Below are positions 25,979 to 33,526 of a stretch of 64,000 nucleotides of DNA, piece by piece. The notes beneath the pieces were generated by a model. The model did not search any database. It was not told the origin of the DNA and saw nothing but the letters and a program-made list of their open reading frames with translations. The position numbers were made by a program, and so were the translations under genes. This DNA comes from Rhizobium album. Lineage in GTDB: Bacteria > Pseudomonadota > Alphaproteobacteria > Rhizobiales > Rhizobiaceae. How positions within the stretch are numbered: position 1 is the stretch's first letter; each line of letters begins with the position of its first letter. The stretch spans positions 310,001 to 374,000 of the forward strand of contig NZ_QFBC01000002.1 of the NCBI RefSeq assembly GCF_003122325.1, written 5' to 3'.

Positions 25979-26397
25979 GCTGACCTCCCTACCGCCGCTA
26001 TGGGTTTGTCCGTTTTTCTCATCACCAAGATGTGCCTGGATCCGAAACAGACACGCTCTGCCGCGGCGCTTGGCTTAAAAGCCTTGATCGGCGGGCAGAC
26101 ACCACCAGAACCGATTGTTCCGGCGGATTGCGCAACGACAGCGCTGCCGTCAGGCAAGAGGAAAGCCTCGACGTCAAAAGCAAGGTCTATCGTTCCGTCG
26201 AACCCTGATGAGGCGAACGGCCGCAAAACACGATCGACATCATCCCGCCAGGGGCCGTCAGTCCAGACGACGCAGATCGAACCATCGCCTGCTCGATATC
26301 GACGCGTAGTGACGGAGAACACGACGCCTGGGAATAGGCGACGCAAGAGTTTGCGAACAATCTTCGCGGTGTCGATAAGGTTGATCGAGCGCGTCAT
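25975..26397 (-). CDS. LPD29-type domain protein
   Basis: A 140-residue protein. ATG 26397 overlaps the preceding stop (ATGA). Residues about 10-60 follow the large polyvalent protein-associated domain 29 pattern: KLLRRLFPGVVFSVTTRRY, then GSICVVWTDGPWRDDVDRVL and FDGTIDL. This domain is frequent in phage and plasmid polyvalent proteins; its function is unknown. Here it is a stand-alone protein in the replication operon. Confidence 0.68.
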   Translation of the reverse strand: MTRSINLIDTAKIVRKLLRRLFPGVVFSVTTRRYRAGDGSICVVWTDGPWRDDVDRVLRPFASSGFDGTIDLAFDVEAFLLPDGSAVVAQSAGTIGSGGVCPPIKAFKPSAAAERVCFGSRHILVMRKTDKPIAAVGRSA

Positions 26398-26654
26398 GCG
26401 GCAACCGCCTGCGGATGCAGTTCCCGCGCTTTCGCAAGAGCCTCCATAAACAGGCCGTGATCGACCCAGTGCTTTTCCTTCATGTGTTCCGGCCACATGT
26501 CCCGGTGAACTTCGTGGGCGGCGATCCAGTATCCTGTCGCCCCTGGCACTTCCTCCAGGGCGAAACTGGTCACGCGCCACTGACTGTTGCGCCACAACTC
26601 AACCTCACCTTCGAGGAGGCGGTTTTCGTCAAATCCATGCTCGTCACGCGTCAT
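26394..26654 (-). CDS. Small phage protein
   Basis: An 86-residue protein starting at ATG 26654, overlapping the primase-helicase stop by 4 nt and the LPD29 gene start by 4 nt. It is acidic with many Trp and His residues (ELWRNSQWRVTSF; MWPEHMKEKHWVDHGLFM). No family recognised. Confidence 0.64.
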   Translation of the reverse strand: MTRDEHGFDENRLLEGEVELWRNSQWRVTSFALEEVPGATGYWIAAHEVHRDMWPEHMKEKHWVDHGLFMEALAKARELHPQAVAA

Positions 26655-28390
26655 AGGTCTTCCTCTCTTCCAAGGGGTTGATAACTGTTGGGGATTTGCT
26701 CGAAACGGCGATCTGCGCCGACGAACTGAAGCTTGATCGACCCGACCATGCCGCACATGGGCTGGCGGCGGATCTTCTGCGCGATGGCGAAAGTCACGCT
26801 CTTCTGGTAGTCGCGGTATATGACAATCCCGGCATCCGCCTTGTTGCGCCAGTGCGCACTGCCGGCCAGGTCGTACAGCTGCGGCACCGGCTCCCGACCG
26901 TCTACGACACCACCGAGTTTTCGAGGGTGAACTACCATCCAGACAGTGCAGTCGTGCAATTTGCCGAACCGCTTGCATTTCGAAATCAGCTGCGAAACGA
27001 ATTCCGTTTCGGTCAGCTTGTCCGGCCGGGATGCCTCGATCTCGTTGTAGGGATCGAAAATGACGTTCCTGACGCCGTACCTGATCACGGCCGCTCGGGC
27101 GCGCTCCAGCAACCAGTCAATCGACGGCGTATGCTCCAGCGAACCGATGATGAAAACCCGGTCGCGCAACCAAAGCATTGCCGCCGTGACATCGTCTTCG
27201 GACATCCGGGCGTTCGGCCCGTCATAGAACGGATTGCCGGCCCAGATTTCGCAAAGGTCAGCTATCTGATTTGCGTGCCCGGTCTCCGGCGAGAAGATTG
27301 CCCACTTCTCATCGCGAAGCCTGGCCGTTTGGATGATGACCTGCGACAGCCAACGCGATTTGCCGTGGTTCGGAATTCCGGTCAGGCAGATGAACTGACC
27401 GGGGATGTACTTGAACGCCCGGTCCATCTCGGGCCATCCGGTGGAGACCGGTTGAGGTCCGCGGCCGTGGTAAAGGTCCATGACGTCGATCGCGAAGTCC
27501 TCGACATCGTGAAGCCCTTCGAGCGGCCAAGGCTCCGCAAATTCGACCGCCTTCCGTAACTCTTCGGCGCCGAGCTTCACAAGGCATTCGTTGCCGTCCT
27601 TGATCCCCGCCGGCATCTTCACCCGATAGGAGCGGTCCTTGCCGACACGCTTGGCGATCTGCTGCGCCAGCAATTCACCGGGCTTGTCCATGTCGGATGC
27701 TATCAAAACGCGCCGAACCTGCGTGATCAGTTCCCAGTGCGTGCCGAAAGGCTCATAGCGCTTCTCGCTTTCCTCTTCCTTCGGCGGCGCCCCATTCGGC
27801 AGCGAAACGACGTGGACGAAGCCGGCCTGGACGAAAGTCATAACATCGACTTCGCCCTCGCAGATGATCAGATCTTCGCCGGCGCCGATGCTGTCGGCGT
27901 TGAAGAATACCGGTTCCGGGTCTTTCTCCTGCCTAAAATGCTTCTCGACAGTGCGATACTTGACGTTGCGAAGCTCCCCGTCCCACTCGTACGGGAACGC
28001 GATGCAGTCCTCTTCCCGTTCGGTCTGCGGGAACCAAACGCGGGTCTTGTACACGCCGAAGCGTTCGACGATTTCCCGCGATATTCCACGCTTCTGAAAA
28101 TAGGCGATTAGCGTATCGGGCTGATCGCAGCGTGCGGGCCGAACCGGTTTTTTATAAACTCGGCTTTCCCGTGCCGGCCGATATCCCTCCCCGCCCGTCG
28201 CGCCCGAAAACTGGCAATGATGGCACAACCAGACAGCACGGCCGTCGTTCTCGATCGTCACCGACAGGCAAGGATCGTTTTTCTTCCGGCGGCTGCTGCT
28301 GCAGCTGGGGCAAATGGTTTTGTGGCTGCCGGGCTTCTCGTCCCGGAGACGGATACCGTGCTCGGCAAGTGCGGCGCGAGTGTCAGTCAT
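26651..28390 (-). CDS. Bifunctional primase-helicase (T7 gp4-like)
   Basis: A 579-residue protein. A zinc motif is at residues 27-59 (CPSC and CHHC). A TOPRIM domain follows, with EGE at 178-180 and DMD at 233-235. A RecA-type helicase domain has Walker A GIPNHGKS at 338-345 and later helicase strands (NVIFDPYNEIEA; TVWMVVHPRK). This is the layout of T7 gp4 and Twinkle. It unwinds DNA and makes primers during phage replication. It is coupled by 4-nt overlaps on both sides. Confidence 0.86.
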   Translation of the reverse strand: MTDTRAALAEHGIRLRDEKPGSHKTICPSCSSSRRKKNDPCLSVTIENDGRAVWLCHHCQFSGATGGEGYRPARESRVYKKPVRPARCDQPDTLIAYFQKRGISREIVERFGVYKTRVWFPQTEREEDCIAFPYEWDGELRNVKYRTVEKHFRQEKDPEPVFFNADSIGAGEDLIICEGEVDVMTFVQAGFVHVVSLPNGAPPKEEESEKRYEPFGTHWELITQVRRVLIASDMDKPGELLAQQIAKRVGKDRSYRVKMPAGIKDGNECLVKLGAEELRKAVEFAEPWPLEGLHDVEDFAIDVMDLYHGRGPQPVSTGWPEMDRAFKYIPGQFICLTGIPNHGKSRWLSQVIIQTARLRDEKWAIFSPETGHANQIADLCEIWAGNPFYDGPNARMSEDDVTAAMLWLRDRVFIIGSLEHTPSIDWLLERARAAVIRYGVRNVIFDPYNEIEASRPDKLTETEFVSQLISKCKRFGKLHDCTVWMVVHPRKLGGVVDGREPVPQLYDLAGSAHWRNKADAGIVIYRDYQKSVTFAIAQKIRRQPMCGMVGSIKLQFVGADRRFEQIPNSYQPLGREEDL

Positions 28391-29139
28391 CGTCCGCGCC
28401 CTCCCCCGAACAGGAAGTCGTTCGTCAGGTGGCCGTCCTCACCGCGGCCGTCACGGGGCTTTCCGGCTTCGTCGAGTTTGCCCTTGTACCAGTTTCGCCA
28501 TGCTGCCCGCCAATCGAGCTTGGCGCCGTTCTTGCTGGACAGCGACCAGTTTTTCATCCGCTCGGCTTCGGAGATGGCCCTTGGCCTCGACATGCCAGCG
28601 TCGACCGCTTCGTCGATCCATTCGTCCGGGCACTGCCAATCCGGCGACAGCCGAAAAGCGCGTTTTTTGGAAGAAACGTTAGTTTCTTCTTTTATTAAAC
28701 TCTGAGCTTCTGAGTTTGGCATAACGACCGCATTGCGCTCGCTTTGCGGATGCTCATTATGCGCATTGTTTTGTCTACGTTTTTCCCATCCTGCTTTCGC
28801 GGCAGAAGAATTTTGCTCCTGCATTTTTGCGCGCTCTCTGAACGCATTTTCGCAGCGCTCATTCCACAGGCCGCATTTCAATCGGATGATTTTCCCATCG
28901 CCGACAAGGCCGTCGAGCACCTTCGAAAACGTCCTGCGGTCGCTCCCGCACATCCTGGCAAGACGCTCTTCCGTCTGGTCCAGCGCGTGCCCCCTGGCAT
29001 ACATTTCCATAAGCAGAACGGTGTAGACTCCGATCTCGTGCGCCTTCATCCCGCGGATGCCGCCGACAAAATCATCCTGATACCACTGGATGTACGGCAA
29101 CACGCAGTGCTCGTAGCTCGGCACATAGTCAGGGTTCAT
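28387..29139 (-). CDS. DUF1376-type replication-associated protein
   Basis: A 250-residue protein. ATG 29139 is chosen because the sequence from there (PYIQWYQDDFVGGIRGMKAHEIGVYTVLLMEMY) matches the N-terminal pattern of DUF1376 phage proteins. It is a winged-helix-like segment (DRRTFSKVLDGLVGDGKIIRLK) followed by a basic linker (EKRRQNN) and a C-terminal helical part with PDEWIDEAVDAGMSRPRA. It probably acts in replication initiation or helicase loading. It ends 4 nt into the primase-helicase gene. Confidence 0.7.
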   Translation of the reverse strand: MNPDYVPSYEHCVLPYIQWYQDDFVGGIRGMKAHEIGVYTVLLMEMYARGHALDQTEERLARMCGSDRRTFSKVLDGLVGDGKIIRLKCGLWNERCENAFRERAKMQEQNSSAAKAGWEKRRQNNAHNEHPQSERNAVVMPNSEAQSLIKEETNVSSKKRAFRLSPDWQCPDEWIDEAVDAGMSRPRAISEAERMKNWSLSSKNGAKLDWRAAWRNWYKGKLDEAGKPRDGRGEDGHLTNDFLFGGGRGR

Positions 29140-29407
29140 TGCGCCGGCTCCCCGCGCCCTGGCGCTCCTGTCGATCGCACCAGCGCCAAGCATCGTGGAT
29201 GCTCTTAGCCTCCTTATCCCAGTCGTAGCGCGGCCCGTACCATTCGAGCTTGTCGCCGAACTTCAATGCGCGGCGCAGGAACAGCCGCCCGAGATCGGAT
29301 TTCGGGAGCCGAACAACATTGGCGACAAAGCGCACTGTCGCCGACGGCGGCCGCGTCTTGTGGACTGGGAAAACGACGACACCGTCGCGCCTGGTAACGG
29401 TGATCAT
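29129..29407 (-). CDS. Small basic phage protein
   Basis: A 92-residue protein; ATG 29407 overlaps the preceding stop. It overlaps the next gene by 11 nt. It has a basic N-terminal half (KTRPPSATVRFVANVVRLPKSDLGRLFLRRALKFG) and a charged C-terminus. No family recognised; a DNA-binding or replication helper is possible. Confidence 0.6.
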   Translation of the reverse strand: MITVTRRDGVVVFPVHKTRPPSATVRFVANVVRLPKSDLGRLFLRRALKFGDKLEWYGPRYDWDKEAKSIHDAWRWCDRQERQGAGSRRNEP

Positions 29408-29586
29408 GCGAACGCCCTCCTGCAAAGGCGATACGATGCCGCCAGCTGCACGGCCTCGACGATCTGATCGCCGTCAAGGTCGAACCGCTCGCGGAGTTCG
29501 CGGCGGAGGCCGTCTTTCAGCTTCGCCTGGTCGGCGAGCCGCATCGCGGCGTTGGTGACGGACTCGGAGGTCGGGGCGGCCGTCAT
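29404..29586 (-). CDS. Small phage protein (60 residues)
   Basis: Starts at ATG 29586, overlapping the stop of the Cro-like gene, and overlaps the next start by 4 nt. The product is a helical protein (AKLKDGLRRELRERFDLDGDQIVEAVQLAASYRLC). Function unknown. Confidence 0.6.
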   Translation of the reverse strand: MTAAPTSESVTNAAMRLADQAKLKDGLRRELRERFDLDGDQIVEAVQLAASYRLCRRAFA

Positions 29587-29831
29587 GCGGACACCGGAGG
29601 ACTAGAGCAAACCCCGATGGAGGCCGTGGGGACTACGAAAAACCATTGATCATCCCATTTCATAGCCAAGCGGATTGCGGCGGTCCTGATCCTTGACATC
29701 TCCGCCTGTGAAGGAGCCAGGGTTCCCGCCTCCCATTTGGACACAGTTCCCTGCGTCACACCCGCAAGCCGCGCAAAATCAGCTTGGGTTTGTTTGAATA
29801 CGTCAATTCGAATATGTGCTATCGGTCGCAT
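29583..29831 (-). CDS. Cro-like helix-turn-helix regulator
   Basis: An 82-residue protein. Residues about 10-45 form an XRE/Cro-type helix-turn-helix (KQTQADFARLAGVTQGTVSKWEAGTLAPSQAEMSRI). It is divergent from the CI-like gene at 29918 and first in the long leftward early operon. The start codon ATG 29831 lies only a few bases downstream of a -10 box, so the message may be leaderless. The placement matches a lambda-style switch partner. Confidence 0.78.
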   Translation of the reverse strand: MRPIAHIRIDVFKQTQADFARLAGVTQGTVSKWEAGTLAPSQAEMSRIRTAAIRLAMKWDDQWFFVVPTASIGVCSSPPVSA

Positions 29832-29878
29832 AATTCGAATATATGCCCACCGGAATTAACGAGCAAGCAATATATTCG
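29805..29878. promoter_or_regulatory. Operator sites in the Cro/CI intergenic switch
   Basis: AATTCGAATA occurs at 29805-29814 (inside the Cro-like gene start) and 29832-29841 (next to its start codon). A reverse half-site ATATTCG is at 29872-29878, near the CI-like promoter side. The same AATTCGAAT word recurs at 30646 and 30670. The repetition and position mark these as repressor sites. Confidence 0.72.
29838..29866 (-). promoter_or_regulatory. Leftward early promoter overlapping an operator
   Basis: Read leftward, -35 TTGCTC (29861-29866) and -10 TATATT (29838-29843) are separated by 17 nt. The -10 box overlaps the operator AATTCGAATA at 29832-29841. The start site would fall about at the ATG at 29831, predicting a leaderless transcript. 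Confidence 0.55.
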
Positions 29879-29917
29879 TTTTAGAATACAGATATGCGAA
29901 AAATATGAGGAAGCCCC

Positions 29918-30619
29918 GTGTCAACAAACATTGCAAAGCTGGTTTTTAACGCCAGACGCAAATTGCGGATGAAGCAATCCGAGTTAGCTGTCGCTCTAGG
30001 AGTGTCTCAAGGAAGCGTTTCAAAATGGGAAGCAGGTAGAGAGAGCCCGCGAGCGGAAACAATCGAGAAACTCAAAGAACTCGCTGGCATGACTTCCGAA
30101 GACGCGACCCATAAATTTTCGGAAAAAGCGCTTGCTATTGTGGACGTGCCCTACAGGGGCCGTTTTTTTGACAATACCGGAAGTGAGCCGGTAAATTTTG
30201 AAGAGCAGGCGACTATCCGAGTGCCTATTGATACACGCATCGATCCCGCAAATCTGGAAGCTTGGCGCGTTTTGGGAACCTACCAGAACTTACCTCGAGA
30301 TTTTGTCGGGATTTTCGAGCTGGCTACAGCGGAAGAGTTGCTATCCTCTTACAGACACGCTTTTCGCCACTACACGATGCTTTACACGTTTCTGGGGAGG
30401 GACGAAACAATCCGATATTCTTTAGGCAAAATTCGGGGAATTGTTGCACGAAAGGACGGCGTTGACCTATCACGATTTTATCTCTGGCCGATCGACAGGA
30501 AGACCCAGGATCTAAGCCTCCCCATGAACATTGAATTGGACGGGACAGTTGCAGGTGGCGCCGTGAAATTGATCGGCATTTTGACACATGTGATTTACGA
30601 GCCTGATAACCGAGACTGA
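29918..30619 (+). CDS. CI-like repressor
   Basis: A 233-residue protein starting at GTG 29918 after GAGGAAG. Residues about 18-50 form an XRE-type helix-turn-helix (KQSELAVALGVSQGSVSKWEAGRESPRAETI). The C-terminal half shows no clear S24/LexA Ser-Lys cleavage signature, so induction may not be by self-cleavage. The gene is visibly richer in A+T than its neighbours, suggesting recent exchange. It is divergent from the Cro-like gene, between two sets of AATTCGAAT sites. The role as lysogenic repressor is inferred from this context. Confidence 0.76.
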   Translation: MSTNIAKLVFNARRKLRMKQSELAVALGVSQGSVSKWEAGRESPRAETIEKLKELAGMTSEDATHKFSEKALAIVDVPYRGRFFDNTGSEPVNFEEQATIRVPIDTRIDPANLEAWRVLGTYQNLPRDFVGIFELATAEELLSSYRHAFRHYTMLYTFLGRDETIRYSLGKIRGIVARKDGVDLSRFYLWPIDRKTQDLSLPMNIELDGTVAGGAVKLIGILTHVIYEPDNRD

Positions 30620-30640
30620 TAAGGTCTTCACGACAAGAAA

Positions 30641-30690
30641 ATTCCAATTCGAATTTTCCTCTTGATATAAATTCGAATTGGAATACGATT
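30641..30690 (+). promoter_or_regulatory. Perfect 16-bp inverted repeat and promoter ahead of the HTH gene
   Basis: Arms at 30641-30656 and 30669-30684 are exact reverse complements (ATTCCAATTCGAATTT) with a 12-nt spacer. Each arm contains the palindrome AATTCGAATT, also found at the Cro/CI switch. A -35-like TTGATA (30662-30667) and -10-like TACGAT (30684-30689) are 16 nt apart, with the right arm filling the spacer. This fits an operator-controlled promoter for the gene at 30767. A terminator is less likely because the arms are A+T rich and no T-run follows. Confidence 0.68.
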
Positions 30691-30766
30691 ACTCATCACC
30701 GGCCGCGACTGAGCCCGCGAAAGCGAAGTTTGCGAAACGCCGCCGGGTCAACGATGAGGAACACCC

Positions 30767-31504
30767 ATGTCGATAACCGACGAAGAGAAAAAACTGATCG
30801 GCAAGGCCATTGCGGCCAAGCGCGCCCAGGCCGGGCAAACTCTCGCGGTATTCGGCGGTGCCCTCGGCATAACGCCATCCGCTGTCCACTATTTAGAGGC
30901 CGGGACCACTGTCCCGAGCACCGACACTCTGGTGAAGCTGCGCCGCGAATATAGCCTCGATCCGCTGATGTCGATCGCCAATCCGGATTATCGTGTGGAA
31001 ACGGCCGACAACGACGCTCTCCGCGAAGCCTATCTGGAAGACAACTTCGGCACTTCGCATCGCGGTGATGCAAAGCCCTCGCATGTGCATGCGAGTGATG
31101 CGCGCGAGGACGATTGGATAACCCAACAAGAACTCCATATGCAGAGCATCGCCGACAATTCCGGGTCCATGGTCGAGGATGCGATCGAGCTTCATGCCGC
31201 GCTGGTCGCCGAAGACGACAAGCTCTATACTGCCGACGGGAAGCCGCTGGCCGACAAGGCCACGCTCGACGCATCCTGGCGCCGAGAGGTTAAGGCCTTC
31301 AGGATCTTGGCCCGGATGCAGTGCAGGACCGCAGAAGAAGCGCAGGTGAAGCTGCGATACTTCCTGCGGCAGGCAGAACCCGACGAGTATTCCAACATCG
31401 AGAAGCTGACGCTCGACGCCTATGTCGACGAGGCCGACAAGGGAACTGGATGCGGCGATCTGACCGCAGACTTCCTGCAGTCGCTGCTGGTGGAGCGGGT
31501 GTGA
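30767..31504 (+). CDS. Helix-turn-helix protein under the second operator set
   Basis: A 245-residue protein starting at ATG 30767 after GAGGA. Residues about 20-60 form an XRE-like helix-turn-helix (AGQTLAVFGGALGITPSAVHYLEAGTTVPSTDTLVKL). The rest is a charged helical region (residues about 85-245) with no known domain. It may act as an activator or second-stage switch protein, because its promoter carries the same operator words as the CI/Cro region. The exact role is unknown. Confidence 0.68.
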   Translation: MSITDEEKKLIGKAIAAKRAQAGQTLAVFGGALGITPSAVHYLEAGTTVPSTDTLVKLRREYSLDPLMSIANPDYRVETADNDALREAYLEDNFGTSHRGDAKPSHVHASDAREDDWITQQELHMQSIADNSGSMVEDAIELHAALVAEDDKLYTADGKPLADKATLDASWRREVKAFRILARMQCRTAEEAQVKLRYFLRQAEPDEYSNIEKLTLDAYVDEADKGTGCGDLTADFLQSLLVERV

Positions 31505-31518
31505 TGTGCCAGCGGAAG

Positions 31519-32049
31519 CTATTTCTCCGGCTTCTGTTTGGATCGGTAGAACTCCCGAAGCTTCATCCATTGTTCGGCCCGCTTGCTATTCGATGCCATA
31601 GCAGGGTCGACAACGGCGGCGTCTATGCGTTCGATTTTCCCACCGATTGCGTCACCAATCGCCTGCAGATGCGCCATGATTTCATCCCAGCTTTGCGGAT
31701 GACCGTTCGCGTCGAGGAGCACATAAACCGTATTTTCGTCGGTGAATTGTTGCGTTGCCCATTCTTCCCAACTTGCGGCCTGTCGGGCGTTGTCCCTAAG
31801 TGCCCCATCCAACGATTGCTCAAGCTGCGCAGATCTCGCCTGGTCGGCTCTCAAGGCCTGGTTCTGAGCTTCCAAAATAGTCAGCTGCTCCACGAAGGCG
31901 GAACGTTCAGTCTCTGCATCGAAGGAATAATGCAGGCGGTGAACGATTTCCGAATTCAAAGACCGCTTGCTGTTTGCGGCAGATTTTTCAATCGCCGTTT
32001 TGAGTTCTTGAGGAAGCCGAAGCTTCATTTGGGGATCATCTCTGGTCAT
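31519..32049 (-). CDS. Arc/Mnt-type ribbon-helix-helix repressor with coiled-coil tail
   Basis: A 176-residue protein. Residues 1-45 match the Arc fold (PQMKLRLPQELKTAIEKSAANSKRSLNSEIVHRL: strand, helix, helix). Residues about 55-85 form a coiled coil (EQLTILEAQNQALRADQARSAQLEQSL) as in Mnt, whose C-terminal coiled coil makes tetramers. A further C-terminal region is longer than in P22 Mnt. It is divergent from the short Arc-like gene and antirepressor, with operator repeats between. This is the immI arrangement, and a repressor of the antirepressor promoter is the likely role. Confidence 0.78.
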   Translation of the reverse strand: MTRDDPQMKLRLPQELKTAIEKSAANSKRSLNSEIVHRLHYSFDAETERSAFVEQLTILEAQNQALRADQARSAQLEQSLDGALRDNARQAASWEEWATQQFTDENTVYVLLDANGHPQSWDEIMAHLQAIGDAIGGKIERIDAAVVDPAMASNSKRAEQWMKLREFYRSKQKPEK

Positions 32050-32061
32050 GGCAAATTATGA

Positions 32062-32104
32062 ACCACCGTGGTCTTGACTTCAATGGACCACCGTGGTTTA
32101 TCAT
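32062..32104 (+). promoter_or_regulatory. Mnt-like operators and promoter of the antirepressor unit
   Basis: ACCACCGTGGT, an 11-bp perfect inverted repeat, occurs twice (32062-32072 and 32087-32097), 25 bp apart centre to centre. The reverse reading contains CCACGGTGG, which matches the core I recall for the P22 Mnt operator. A TTGACT -35 box (32074-32079) lies between the two sites, and a -10-like TTTATC (32097-32102) starts at the edge of the second site, so bound repressor would block the rightward promoter. Confidence 0.72.
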
Positions 32105-32127
32105 GCAAATACTAACGAGAGGTTATC

Positions 32128-32307
32128 ATGAAAGGTGCCCGACAGTTACCGCAGCAAATAATCAGGCTTCCGCTCGATGTGAAAGCCTTTGTCGATGAGC
32201 AGTCCGAACGTTACGGCAGCTCGCAGAACAGCGAAATCGTCCGCGCCCTACGGGAGCGGATGGACAGAGTGCAGCGTGAGGAAATGCCGGCTCCGGCCGG
32301 GGAATAG
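32128..32307 (+). CDS. Arc-like ribbon-helix-helix protein (59 residues)
   Basis: ATG 32128 follows GAGAGG. The product has the Arc pattern: strand QQIIRLPLDVKAFVDEQSERYG, then helix SSQNSEIVRALRERMDRV. The length (59) is close to that of P22 Arc (53). It lies between the Mnt-like operators and the antirepressor, exactly where P22 has arc. It probably shuts off the antirepressor transcript after induction or infection. Confidence 0.8.
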   Translation: MKGARQLPQQIIRLPLDVKAFVDEQSERYGSSQNSEIVRALRERMDRVQREEMPAPAGE

Positions 32308-32375
32308 CAGGTAGGGGCAGCAGTCGCCAAACGTCGCCCCATACCTGAAAACCATTTTCAACAAAGGATGCCAAA

Positions 32376-33227
32376 ATGGACAGCCAGTCCAATAGCACAC
32401 CTGTGCCGACAGTTCAAATCGGAGAAGAGCAAAACACCCCGCTTCCGAAAGTCATGGACGGGAATATCGGCGGCCACCTGGTGAAAGCGGTCGATGGCCG
32501 CGAGGTTCATCGCTTCCTGCAGTCGAAGAAGGATTATTCCAGTTGGATGAAGGACCGTATCAAAAAGTACGGCTTCGTCGCGAACATCGACTATGTGGTT
32601 TTCACCCAGATTGGTGAAAACCCTTCAGGTGGTCGGCCGGCGACGGAGTATCTTCTTTCCATCGGCATGGGTAAAGAGCTTGGGATGATCGACCGATCGG
32701 CGCGAGGCCGGGAGATCCGCAAATACTTCATAGCCATCGAGGAGCGGCAGAACGCGCAGAGCGCCCGCCCCATCAGCCTTGCTGAAATGGCGCTGCAGAA
32801 CGCCCAGGCTCTGGTAGATATGGAGCGTCGCCAGGCCGAACAGCTGACTGAGCTTGTTGCGCAACGGGCCGATATTACTGCGGCCCGCGAGGATATTGCC
32901 GAAATCAAGCAGGCGCACACCGTGCTTCCCAAGATGCCCTCTGACTGCGAAGGCATCGAAAGGATCAGGGCGCGCATGAACGACCTCTACAAGCTTTCCG
33001 TTCCGGTCGTTGACAAGATCATGCGCGACAGTCCCTTGGCGCCGACGATCCGCGTTCTTGTCCGCAATCCTCACGCTGAAGGCGTGCACAACGCGGGCTT
33101 CGCCAAGAAGGAAGTCTCGGCAATCTTCAAGCGCTTCGTCAGCGAATGCGTTCACTCTGCGGGGAAACTCTATACGCACCCCTATATCGTTGGACGCTTT
33201 CAACTCGTGAAAGGCGGTGACGAATGA
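32376..33227 (+). CDS. AntA-type antirepressor
   Basis: A 283-residue protein. Residues about 40-110 match the AntA/AntB domain (VDGREVHRFLQSKKDYSSWMKDRIKKYGFVANIDYV, then GRPATEYLLSIGMGKELGMIDRSARGREIRKYFI). The middle is a coiled coil (QALVDMERRQAEQLTELVAQRADITAAREDIAEI), and the C-terminus is a separate helical part. In P22, Ant inactivates the prophage repressor. Here it follows the Arc-like gene after 68 nt and is coupled to the next gene by ATGA. Confidence 0.84.
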   Translation: MDSQSNSTPVPTVQIGEEQNTPLPKVMDGNIGGHLVKAVDGREVHRFLQSKKDYSSWMKDRIKKYGFVANIDYVVFTQIGENPSGGRPATEYLLSIGMGKELGMIDRSARGREIRKYFIAIEERQNAQSARPISLAEMALQNAQALVDMERRQAEQLTELVAQRADITAAREDIAEIKQAHTVLPKMPSDCEGIERIRARMNDLYKLSVPVVDKIMRDSPLAPTIRVLVRNPHAEGVHNAGFAKKEVSAIFKRFVSECVHSAGKLYTHPYIVGRFQLVKGGDE

Positions 33228-33526
33228 TCCGCGCCAAAGAAATCATGCTGCTGCTCGAAATCGCCGACCGGGCAATCCTGGCCGACGCGGCCACGGCAAA
33301 GCGCCGTCGGGCCGAAGCCGAGCTTCGCCAATCCTATAAGGCTTGGAAGATCGAAAACCGCGTTGACGACTTCATGCCCGCCGGCTCCGCGGATCTCGAA
33401 AAGATGCGCAGCGCGACCGAAGAGGAATTCGTCCTGCTCGGCGAGGCGAAGGCGGCTGAAGCGAATGCTCGTCGTCGCCTTGAAACATCTGTCCGCCGCT
33501 ATCGGGGAGTTGTCGAAAATGGTTAA
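33224..33526 (+). CDS. Small helical protein in the accessory chain
   Basis: A 100-residue, highly charged helical protein (LLLEIADRAILADAATAKRRRAEAELRQSYKAWKIENRVDDF). It starts with an ATGA overlap on the antirepressor and overlaps the next start by 8 nt (ATGGTTAA). No family recognised. It belongs to the run of tiny overlapping genes ending at the integrase. Confidence 0.6.
   Translation: MIRAKEIMLLLEIADRAILADAATAKRRRAEAELRQSYKAWKIENRVDDFMPAGSADLEKMRSATEEEFVLLGEAKAAEANARRRLETSVRRYRGVVENG

Noticed and set aside
29918-30619. CI-like protein as an SOS-cleavable S24 repressor
   Set aside because: No clear Ala-Gly cleavage site or Ser/Lys pair of the S24 family was seen in the C-terminal half, so I did not assign self-cleavage.
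30641-30690. Inverted repeat read as an intrinsic terminator of the CI-like gene
   Set aside because: The arms are A+T rich with no T-run, and each arm repeats an operator word found at the Cro/CI switch, so an operator/promoter reading is preferred.
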